Assembly: GCA_019638695.1 (NCBI GenBank)
Contig: JAHBTG010000011.1
Span: 1 to 57,915, forward strand
DNA length: 57,915 bases
Source of the DNA: Bacteroidota bacterium
Lineage (GTDB): Bacteria > Bacteroidota > Bacteroidia > J057 > JAJTIE01
Direction: 5' to 3'
Below, piece by piece: positions 51,528 through 57,915 of this stretch. Numbering within the stretch: position 1 is the first letter of the stretch; the number at the start of each line of letters is the position of its first letter. The notes beneath the pieces are model-generated. The model ran no database searches. It was not told where the DNA came from and saw only the letters and a program-made list of their open reading frames with translations. The translations under genes and the position numbers were made by a program.

Positions 51528-52760
51528 ATGCAAGAAATCCGGTTAGACAGTGTAGAATCCGCCCTGGAAGATATCCGCCAGGGCAAAATGATCCTGGTGG
51601 TAGATGATGAAGACCGCGAGAATGAAGGCGATATGCTTATTGCAGCAGAAGCTGTGACTCCCGAGGTCATCAATTTCATGACCAAAGTGGGGCGCGGCCT
51701 GGTGTGTATCGGCATGACGGAAGAGCGCTGCGATGAACTGGAACTGCATCCTATGGTCAGCCGCAACAACTCGCACCTGCATACCAACTTCACCGTCAGT
51801 GTAGATTACCTCAAGGATGGAGTAACCACGGGCATCTCCGCTTATGACCGGGCACGCACCATTCAGGCACTTATTGACCCCGCCACCCGTCCAGACGAGT
51901 TGGGACGCCCGGGCCATATCTTCCCGCTACGGGCTCGCAAGGATGGGGTGTTGCGCCGGGCCGGCCACACTGAGGCGGCAGTGGATCTGCCGCGCCTGGT
52001 GGGGATGTACCCGGCAGGCGTGATCGTGGAGGTGCTGAATGAAGACGGTACCATGGCCCGCCTCCCGGAACTGCGCAAGCTGGCAGATGCCCACGGCATG
52101 AAGCTCATCTCCATAGAGGAATTGATCCAGTACCGCCTCAAGCGGGAAAGCCTGGTGGAAGAAGAAGAAGTGGTGGACATGCCCACCCGCCACGGGCACT
52201 TTCGCCTGCATGCCTTCAAGCACAAATATTCAGGAGAGGTCCATATGGCGCTGGTCAAAGGCGAGTGGGCAGAAGACGAACCCGTGATGGTGCGGGTGCA
52301 CAGCAGCTGCGTGACGGGCGATATCTTCCACAGCTTCCGCTGCGATTGCGGCGAGCAACTGGCCGCCTCGCTGGAAATGGTGGAAACCGCCGGCAAGGGT
52401 GTGGTATTGTATATGAACCAGGAAGGGCGCGGTATTGGCCTCATCAATAAACTGCACGCCTACAAGCTGCAGGAAGAAGGCTATGACACCGTAGAAGCCA
52501 ACCTGAAGCTGGGTTTCAAGATGGACCAGCGGGAGTATGGCATCGGCGCCCAGATACTGCGCAGCCTGGGAGTGCGCAAAATGCGGCTCCTTACCAATAA
52601 CCCCAAAAAGCGCACTGCCCTCCTGGGCTATGACCTGGAGATCGTGGAACAGATCCCCATAGAGATGCCGCCAAACGCGCACAACCTGCGTTACCTGGAA
52701 ACCAAACGGGACAAGATGGGCCACGGCATACTGGGCAACCACCCGGCAGGTAAGGACTGA
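51528..52760 (+). CDS. ribBA: Bifunctional 3,4-dihydroxy-2-butanone 4-phosphate synthase / GTP cyclohydrolase II
   Basis: 410 residues; the ATG at 51528 ([19 protein letters not shown]) lies about 22 nt after a promoter box, whereas the in-frame ATG at 51468 is upstream of it. RibB half (1-205): [33 protein letters not shown] and PGHIFPLRA...GHTEAAVDL. RibA half (206-410): [13 protein letters not shown], zinc ligands Cys261, Cys272, Cys274 in CVTGD...[19 protein letters not shown] and NNPKK. It makes both precursors of riboflavin. No other rib genes nearby. Confidence 0.97.
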   Translation: MQEIRLDSVESALEDIRQGKMILVVDDEDRENEGDMLIAAEAVTPEVINFMTKVGRGLVCIGMTEERCDELELHPMVSRNNSHLHTNFTVSVDYLKDGVTTGISAYDRARTIQALIDPATRPDELGRPGHIFPLRARKDGVLRRAGHTEAAVDLPRLVGMYPAGVIVEVLNEDGTMARLPELRKLADAHGMKLISIEELIQYRLKRESLVEEEEVVDMPTRHGHFRLHAFKHKYSGEVHMALVKGEWAEDEPVMVRVHSSCVTGDIFHSFRCDCGEQLAASLEMVETAGKGVVLYMNQEGRGIGLINKLHAYKLQEEGYDTVEANLKLGFKMDQREYGIGAQILRSLGVRKMRLLTNNPKKRTALLGYDLEIVEQIPIEMPPNAHNLRYLETKRDKMGHGILGNHPAGKD

Positions 52761-52773
52761 CAGCGCAAGACGA

Positions 52774-53274
52774 ATGCCCGCTCCGCCTGAAAGCTGTTAT
52801 GAGTTTGAAGCACCACTGGTGTTCCTGGGTGTGGAGTATAACATGTATGTGGTAGTATTTCCCTATCCGGTGGAAACGCTGTTTGGCACACGCGGCAAGG
52901 TACGGGTGCAGGTACAAATGCTGGGGCAGCAGGAGCAGCAGTCGCTCCACCCGTCGGGAGATGGTACACATTTCCTGATTGTCAACAAACGCCTGCGCAC
53001 ACGGCACCAGTTGCAGGCAGGCGACAAAGTGTATGTGCGCTTGTGGCCGGATGATCACCTGCTACTACCTGAAGAGCTGGCCTATGTGCTGGAAACAGAT
53101 GCCCATGCCCGGGTATTCTTCAACCAGTTGTCTGCAGGCATGCAACATCACCTGGCTTATTGGGTCCGTTCGGCCAAGCGGACGGAAACCCGCGCCAACC
53201 GTGCCGTGAAGCTACTGAACCAGTTATTACAAGATCATTTTGTATGGGGCGGCCGAGAATACCGGCGTCAATAA
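52774..53274 (+). CDS. YdeI/OmpD-associated family protein with DUF1905 domain
   Basis: 166 residues. Residues 10-95 match DUF1905: VVVFPYPVETLFGTRGKVRVQVQM, here split by a turn, then THFLIVNKRLRTRHQLQAGDKVYVRLWPD. The rest matches the YdeI/OmpD-associated helical domain: LPEELAYVLETDAHARVFFNQLSAG and the (A/S)AK..ETR..R signature SAKRTETRANRAVKLL. Relatives are annotated as bacteriocin-protection proteins, but the biochemical role is not known. 13 bp after ribBA in the same direction. Confidence 0.82.
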   Translation: MPAPPESCYEFEAPLVFLGVEYNMYVVVFPYPVETLFGTRGKVRVQVQMLGQQEQQSLHPSGDGTHFLIVNKRLRTRHQLQAGDKVYVRLWPDDHLLLPEELAYVLETDAHARVFFNQLSAGMQHHLAYWVRSAKRTETRANRAVKLLNQLLQDHFVWGGREYRRQ

Positions 53275-53337
53275 GTGGCAAACAACCCCCTGTTAAAGTC
53301 ACTTTTGGGTCTGTTCATGTCTTCGCCCGCGGTTTTG

Positions 53338-53369
53338 TTGCTATACTATGGCAATGATGCCTATTTTTG
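53338..53369 (+). promoter_or_regulatory. Promoter of asnS
   Basis: TTG (53338-53340), 21 nt, TATTTTTG (53362-53369): an exact match. Its position excludes the in-frame ATG at 53348 as the start codon. Confidence 0.82.
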
Positions 53370-53389
53370 CCCCGCTAAAAAAGATAGGA

Positions 53390-54793
53390 ATGAGCATAAT
53401 GACCCCGCTAAAGCGCCACAAAGTAAAAGCACTACTCACCAGCCAGGAGTTTGAGCAGTCGGTTCGTGTCTGCGGCTGGGTGAAGACCCAGCGCACCGGC
53501 AAGAAGTTCAGCTTCTGCGAGCTCAACGACGGCTCCGGCCTGCACAACCTGCAGGTGGTAGTGGACAATGCCCTGATTGCCCCGGAGGTACTCAAACGGG
53601 CGGCCACGGGGGCGGCCGTGTGCATAGAAGGGCTGCTGGTCAAAAGCCAGGGCAAGGAGCAAGCGGTGGAGCTGCAGGCGCAAAAGCTGGAGATCCTGGG
53701 CGAAGCAGACGGCGAAACCTATCCGCTGCAAAAGAAAGCGCACAGCCTGGAATTCCTGCGGGAGCAGGCGCACCTGCGCTCCCGCACCAATACCTTTGGG
53801 GCGGTCTTTCGCCTGCGCAATGCCGTTTCCTATGCGATCCATCACTATTTCTACCAAAAGGGGTTCGTCTATGTACACACCCCCATTATCACCGCCAGCG
53901 ACACCGAGGGTGCCGGGGAGATGTTTGCCGTCACCACCCTGCCGCTGGACAACTGCCCTAAGCTGGAGGGGCAGGTAGACTGGAAACAGGACTTCTTTGA
54001 ACGCCCGGCACACCTCACCGTCAGCGGGCAGCTCAATGCCGAACTGGCCGCACTGGGCCTGGGTGAGGTCTATACCTTTGGCCCCACCTTCCGCGCCGAG
54101 AACAGCAACACCACCCGCCACCTGGCAGAGTTCTGGATGGTGGAGCCGGAAATGGCCTTCTATGACCTGGCAGATAACATGGCGCTGGCAGAGGATTTCC
54201 TCAAATACCTCATCCGCTGGACGCTGGACCATAACCGCGCAGATATCGACTTCCTGCAGGAAAATTACGAACCCGGTCTGGTAGCCAAGCTGGAGGGGGT
54301 GCTGGCATCGGACTTTATCCGCCTGGATTACACCGAGGCCGTCAGTATCCTGCAGGAAAGCGGCCGCCAGTTCGAATACCCTGTGCAATGGGGGAGCGAC
54401 CTGCAGAGCGAACACGAGCGCTACCTGGTGGAGCAGCATTTTGGCAAGCCGGTCATTGTCATCAATTACCCCAAAGACATCAAGGCCTTCTATATGCGCC
54501 TGAATGCGGATGAAAAGACCGTGGCGGCCATGGACATCCTGTTCCCGGGCATTGGCGAGATCATTGGCGGCAGCCAGCGCGAGGAGCGCCCCGATGTACT
54601 GCTGCGCCGTCTCCATGAGATGGGCCTACCTGAAGAGAACTACTGGTGGTACCTGGACACCCGCCGCTATGGCAGCGCCCCGCATGCTGGCTTTGGCCTG
54701 GGGCTGGAACGCATCCTGATGTTTATCACCGGCATGGGCAATATCCGCGATGTGATCCCCTTCCCCCGCACGCCGGGCAACGCAGAGTTTTAG
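53390..54793 (+). CDS. asnS: Asparaginyl-tRNA synthetase
   Basis: 467 residues, the same size as well-known homologues when started at the ATG at 53390, which follows AGGA and lies downstream of the promoter. It charges tRNA-Asn. The OB-fold anticodon-binding domain (about 10-110) has [24 protein letters not shown], broken by a loop. The class II catalytic core has motif 1 ([21 protein letters not shown]), motif 2 ([22 protein letters not shown]), split here after TTRH, and motif 3 ([15 protein letters not shown]). Its presence indicates direct asparaginylation rather than only the amidotransferase route. Convergent with the next gene. Confidence 0.97.
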   Translation: MSIMTPLKRHKVKALLTSQEFEQSVRVCGWVKTQRTGKKFSFCELNDGSGLHNLQVVVDNALIAPEVLKRAATGAAVCIEGLLVKSQGKEQAVELQAQKLEILGEADGETYPLQKKAHSLEFLREQAHLRSRTNTFGAVFRLRNAVSYAIHHYFYQKGFVYVHTPIITASDTEGAGEMFAVTTLPLDNCPKLEGQVDWKQDFFERPAHLTVSGQLNAELAALGLGEVYTFGPTFRAENSNTTRHLAEFWMVEPEMAFYDLADNMALAEDFLKYLIRWTLDHNRADIDFLQENYEPGLVAKLEGVLASDFIRLDYTEAVSILQESGRQFEYPVQWGSDLQSEHERYLVEQHFGKPVIVINYPKDIKAFYMRLNADEKTVAAMDILFPGIGEIIGGSQREERPDVLLRRLHEMGLPEENYWWYLDTRRYGSAPHAGFGLGLERILMFITGMGNIRDVIPFPRTPGNAEF

Positions 54794-54818
54794 AGATTCC
54801 GCCGCACACCCCGCGGCC

Positions 54819-56048
54819 TCACCAGGTTTTGAGCTTGCCCCGGATATACTCCGGGAGCGCAGCCATCGCAGATTCCAGTCGTGCCTTATTGGCAGATTGC
54901 ACTTGTTTGTCTTCCTGGTAATAATTGTAGTTCATAAACAGCCAGCAGAAAATAATGCGGTTATAGTCATCCAGTGCCGGGTCTTGAATGATATCGAGGA
55001 TGGCCTGTTCTACCTCTGTGTAGTTGCGCGTTTCAGCCAATGCTCTTCCCAGCCGGCCAATACTGCCATAATAGTGATTGACAGCCGGATTTTCTATCCG
55101 AAAAGAAATCCCCAGCAGAAGGTCCATTACCTGTATATCCAGCTCTTCCAGTTCTTTAATATAGGTATTGCGTTGTTTCCAGGCATAACTGCCATCGGCA
55201 GCCCGTTCAAACCGGTCATTCATAATATCCAGATGGGCTTTCAGAAATATCGGCCAGTTGAAAGTCTCTGCAGACAATAAAGCAATATTCACCGCATGCT
55301 GCCTGGGACGGGTATCCATACTGCAATAGCCCACTACCTGGGTTTTTCGCATATCCTCCAGCAACGCCTGTTTTTCTGTGACCGAAAGCGCCGCCCAGTT
55401 CTCGGGCAACCCTACCCAGCCTTCCGCGCGCTCGTCATGCAGCTTAGTGGCCTGCGTGTCTATCAGGCAATCGGCATATCCTATCATTCTGGCATAGCGT
55501 TCCGGTATCGCCCTGGCAACAAAGGTATTAGGACAAAAGAACGCCTGAATATCTTCTTTCGAATATTTCGTGGCTTTATTATGCTCAAATATCCAGGCGC
55601 TGCCGGATAACCCTCCGGCAGGCTGCTTTTTCTGTTTCCCTACCCGGGCACCTCCATATCCGCCATCCATAGAGACGGATTCGACATACGTATCACGTTC
55701 AAGGATCAGTACATCTTTCACTACTATTGCCTGGGGGTATCTCTCCAGGAATTGTTCCAATGATATATTGTTCTGCATATCCTTCTGGGCGGCTGAGATA
55801 TTACCTTCCTTCAGCCAGACAGAATGCCCCACCGTCTGTTTGCAGCCATAAAAGGTTTTGTTCAGTTCGCAGTTCCTAAACCTGAGATTGAGCGAGTCTA
55901 CCACATGCCCCAGCTTCTGCATAGCGGTTTCGCTATAAATGAGTCCGTTAGGATAGACCGCAAATTCTGCGGACTGGCTCCGGGCAAAGGGCATCTTCAC
56001 TATGAAGGCGAAGCCAATCATCATCCACATCTGCAGGACTTTCATCAT
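54819..56048 (-). CDS. Exported protein of unknown function
   Basis: 409 residues with a signal peptide (MWMMIGFAFIVKMPFARSQ). The mature N-terminal half has four Cys (RNCELNKTFYGCKQ and later FFCPN, ADCLID) and a Gly-rich loop MDGGYGGARVGKQKKQPAGG; the C-terminal half is alpha-helical (YIKELEELDIQVMDLLLGI, TEVEQAILDIIQDPALDDYNR). No family recognised. It stands alone on the minus strand: convergent with asnS and 84 bp downstream of the mnmD stop. Codon use is somewhat more AT-rich than its neighbours, which may hint at a different origin; this is an impression, not a measurement. Confidence 0.65.
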   Translation of the reverse strand: MMKVLQMWMMIGFAFIVKMPFARSQSAEFAVYPNGLIYSETAMQKLGHVVDSLNLRFRNCELNKTFYGCKQTVGHSVWLKEGNISAAQKDMQNNISLEQFLERYPQAIVVKDVLILERDTYVESVSMDGGYGGARVGKQKKQPAGGLSGSAWIFEHNKATKYSKEDIQAFFCPNTFVARAIPERYARMIGYADCLIDTQATKLHDERAEGWVGLPENWAALSVTEKQALLEDMRKTQVVGYCSMDTRPRQHAVNIALLSAETFNWPIFLKAHLDIMNDRFERAADGSYAWKQRNTYIKELEELDIQVMDLLLGISFRIENPAVNHYYGSIGRLGRALAETRNYTEVEQAILDIIQDPALDDYNRIIFCWLFMNYNYYQEDKQVQSANKARLESAMAALPEYIRGKLKTW

Positions 56049-56132
56049 AGGTCAGGTATTTATTGCTTTATAACGCAGACTATACTGCTGCTTGTATACA
56101 CGGAGACACGGGTTCTGCGCCACAAGTTGTAC

Positions 56133-56789
56133 CTAGTCCTGCCGCGCCTGCACCACCAGCATCTCCCGCTTGTGGCCAAAGCCCCGGGGCCGCACAAAAG
56201 GATAGCCCAGTTGTTTCAGCAAGCGCTTGGTAGCGCCGTTGATACTGAAGGTTACCAGCGTGCCGCCGGGCGCCAGCACACCCAGCGTATACGTGAGCAC
56301 CTCATTCGTCCAGAGGGCAGGAGCATCTTTGGGGCCAAAGGCGTCATAGAAGATGATATCCGCAGGCTGCCTGTAACCGGCATCCGGCCAGGGTTGGTGG
56401 CGGAAATCCCAATGCACATTCCCCTGCTGCCCCTGTGGCGCTCCGGCCTGCAGGATAGCTGTCCACTCCCCCTGCAGATGAGGCATATGCGCATAATACC
56501 GGCCCAGTAGCTCCACAGGCACAGGTTGGGGCTCATAGGCCGTATAATGCAGCTGGGCCTGCGGGTATTGTGCGGCCAGCCGGGCGGTCAGGACAAAGTT
56601 GAGCCCGGTACCCAGGCCGATCTCCAGCAGATGTAGGGATGTAGCGGCCGCCAGCCGTTCTGCCAGCTGGCTGGCCTGCAGGTAGACGTAACGGCTTTCG
56701 GCCTCCGCCCCTTGCCGCGAATGATAGGCTACGCCGTCTGCCGTGAGCAGAGTAGGCGAGCCGTCTGCCGTGAGGTACAGCTCCATCAC
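56133..56789 (-). CDS. mnmD: tRNA 5-methylaminomethyl-2-thiouridine methyltransferase (MnmD-like)
   Basis: 218 residues, the methyltransferase part of MnmC without the FAD oxidase domain. Motifs: TADGSPTLL, LLEIGLGTGLNFVLTARLA (SAM-binding), YTAYEPQPV, IIFYDAFGPKDAPALWTNEVL and VTFSINGATKRLLKQLGY. It methylates the wobble-uridine side chain of tRNAs made by MnmEG. Stand-alone MnmD proteins are usual outside gammaproteobacteria. Overlaps the upstream transglycosylase gene by 4 bp, so translation is probably coupled; no functional link is obvious. Confidence 0.9.
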   Translation of the reverse strand: MMELYLTADGSPTLLTADGVAYHSRQGAEAESRYVYLQASQLAERLAAATSLHLLEIGLGTGLNFVLTARLAAQYPQAQLHYTAYEPQPVPVELLGRYYAHMPHLQGEWTAILQAGAPQGQQGNVHWDFRHQPWPDAGYRQPADIIFYDAFGPKDAPALWTNEVLTYTLGVLAPGGTLVTFSINGATKRLLKQLGYPFVRPRGFGHKREMLVVQARQD

Positions 56790-57915
56790 CGGAAAGGGGC
56801 CGCACTGGCCTGGCTTTTATCCGTACCGGAAGGCGTCAGCACACTGCTGCGGGCGCCGTTCACCTGTTTCTTCTGTACGGTGCCCCGTATGCGGTCCCGC
56901 CACTGTTCGGCCACCTGGCGGGCCCGCCCGGTGATCAACACTTTGCGGTAGTCTATCTTCTCCGCCTGTTCTTCAGTGATCACCTTCTTGCGCGCAAGGA
57001 TGCGCCCCATCATCTGGAAATAGGGTTCATGGAGGTCTGATACCTGCAGGGTGCTGTCATTGAGGAAATACATAAAACTGCGCGGACTGGGCACGATCAT
57101 GGCCAGGAAGATCCCCTCTTCCAGCGACAGCCAGGCAGGGTCTTTCTTGAAATAGAACTGCGAAGCCTCCCAGGCGCCAAACACCTCCGGGCCCCATTCG
57201 ATGATATTGAGGTAGACCTCCAGCATGCGGGGGCGCTTGACCAGGTGGTTCTGGGTGATCAGCCATACCAGCACAGCCTCTTCCACCTTGCGTTCCAGCG
57301 TCTTCTCCGGTGAAAGAAATACGTTCTTCACCAGTTGCATGGTGATGGTGCTGGCCCCGCGGCGGAAACGCTTGTGCTTGAAATTATCGATAATGGCTTC
57401 CTTAAATGCCTCCAGGCTAAAGCCATTATGGTAAAATAATGCGCCGTCTTCGCTGTAATGCACGGCATTGATCAGGTTCTTGGAGATATTGCCCAGATCC
57501 ACATAATGAGGATTGGCGCTGCCCACCAGTATCTTGCGGGCGGAGAAATGCGGCCGGTAGACAAAGGTATCGTTCAGCATGGTAAGGCGCGCGCGCCCGT
57601 AAGCATCTATGCGGAAGTCCCGGGGCCGCACCTGGAAATCAAAAACCACCGTATCGGGCAGCTGGGTGGTATAATGGAAATCCAGGAAGAAGGACAGGCT
57701 GCCCGCTGCTTTCATGCCCTGCACCGTCTCCAGCGTGCCCTGCGGCATTGCATCAATGATCTCTTGGGCGGGTATCTGGGGGGTACGCAGGCGCGCCCAG
57801 GCAGATTCATAGCGGCCACCTTCATAACGCAGCCAGGGGTGGAAGCGCAGGCTGTTGAGGCTCACGGTACTATTGCTGTCCAGTTCCAGGGTATAAGCCC
57901 CCACATTCACACGGG
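56786..57915 (-). CDS. GT51 peptidoglycan transglycosylase with N-terminal extension (5' end outside window)
   Basis: At least 376 codons; the frame is open at the right edge, so the N-terminus and any membrane anchor are missing. Residues after about 150 form a GT51 (monofunctional transglycosylase/PBP1-type) domain: SEDGALFYHNGFSLEAF (catalytic Glu), RRGASTITMQLVKNVFLSPEKTLERK split by a loop, and the third motif KRPRMLEVYLNIIEWG. It polymerises lipid II into glycan strands. No transpeptidase domain follows; the C-terminus is a short Ser-rich tail. The visible N-terminal ~150 residues (LELDSNSTVSLNSLRFHPWL, TVVFDFQVRPRDF) are beta-rich and not part of GT51. Confidence 0.88.
   Translation of the reverse strand, partial: RVNVGAYTLELDSNSTVSLNSLRFHPWLRYEGGRYESAWARLRTPQIPAQEIIDAMPQGTLETVQGMKAAGSLSFFLDFHYTTQLPDTVVFDFQVRPRDFRIDAYGRARLTMLNDTFVYRPHFSARKILVGSANPHYVDLGNISKNLINAVHYSEDGALFYHNGFSLEAFKEAIIDNFKHKRFRRGASTITMQLVKNVFLSPEKTLERKVEEAVLVWLITQNHLVKRPRMLEVYLNIIEWGPEVFGAWEASQFYFKKDPAWLSLEEGIFLAMIVPSPRSFMYFLNDSTLQVSDLHEPYFQMMGRILARKKVITEEQAEKIDYRKVLITGRARQVAEQWRDRIRGTVQKKQVNGARSSVLTPSGTDKSQASAAPFR

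Noticed and set aside
53432-54616. Long minus-strand open frame antisense to asnS
   Set aside because: asnS has all class II synthetase motifs on the other strand.

Overview
The window looks like one continuous, fairly GC-rich chromosomal stretch from a Bacteroidota species, probably of the Chitinophagales/Saprospirales type, although the sequence alone does not fix the genus. Three things support this. First, several intergenic regions carry the Bacteroidota promoter layout (TTG, 19-21 nt, TAnnTTTG), for example before tRNA-Asn, asnS and cutA. Second, a PorX-type response regulator of the type IX secretion system is present. Third, there are secreted S74 (tail-fibre-like) proteins and many small signal-peptide proteins of the kind common in this phylum. 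No prophage, IS transposase, CRISPR array or rRNA operon was seen.

Layout. 1-6140: a truncated secreted protein and two tandem paralogous tail-fibre-like proteins with C-terminal S74 chaperone domains. 6141-6821: a structured intergenic island of stem-loops between divergent genes. 6822-16546: lpdA, a membrane GAF-PP2C phosphatase convergent with porX, pth, a single-domain response regulator, a GT2 glycosyltransferase, a glycerophosphodiester phosphodiesterase, and an omega-amidase/aminotransferase pair. 16691-18736: an operon of three exported or membrane proteins of unknown role. 18755-22364: an operon encoding an exported WD40-caspase and two exported partners. 22469-26748: a J-like membrane protein, an outer-membrane barrel, and a polysaccharide segment (sugar dehydrogenase, aminotransferase, sugar transferase).

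26907-34421 is the most striking block. An outer-membrane porin-like protein and a UrtA/AmiC-like lipoprotein are followed not by ABC permeases and ATPases but by a large sensor histidine kinase, a single-domain response regulator and a REC-GAF-PP2C phosphatase. 34615-46365 is mostly housekeeping: an HtrA protease, queC, a DUF1684 protein, cutA, pdxH, a YebC-family regulator, a DMT transporter, rfbB, a lipoprotein, cmk, tRNA-Asn, a THUMP-like methyltransferase and a 2OG-Fe(II) oxygenase. 46382-47834 is a small accessory patch: two XRE regulators, an orphan small protein and a decayed relative of it. 47857-57915 holds a fibrinogen-domain protein, a second DMT transporter, SRPBCC and class II aldolase genes, ribBA, a YdeI-like protein, asnS, an unknown exported protein, mnmD and the 3' part of a GT51 transglycosylase gene.

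Common threads. Two PP2C (SpoIIE-type) phosphatases and three REC domains ending in a KPW motif suggest partner-switching signalling. Three secreted proteins share the same N-terminal VGI(G/N)T-type module. REP-like palindromic sequences recur in several intergenic gaps.
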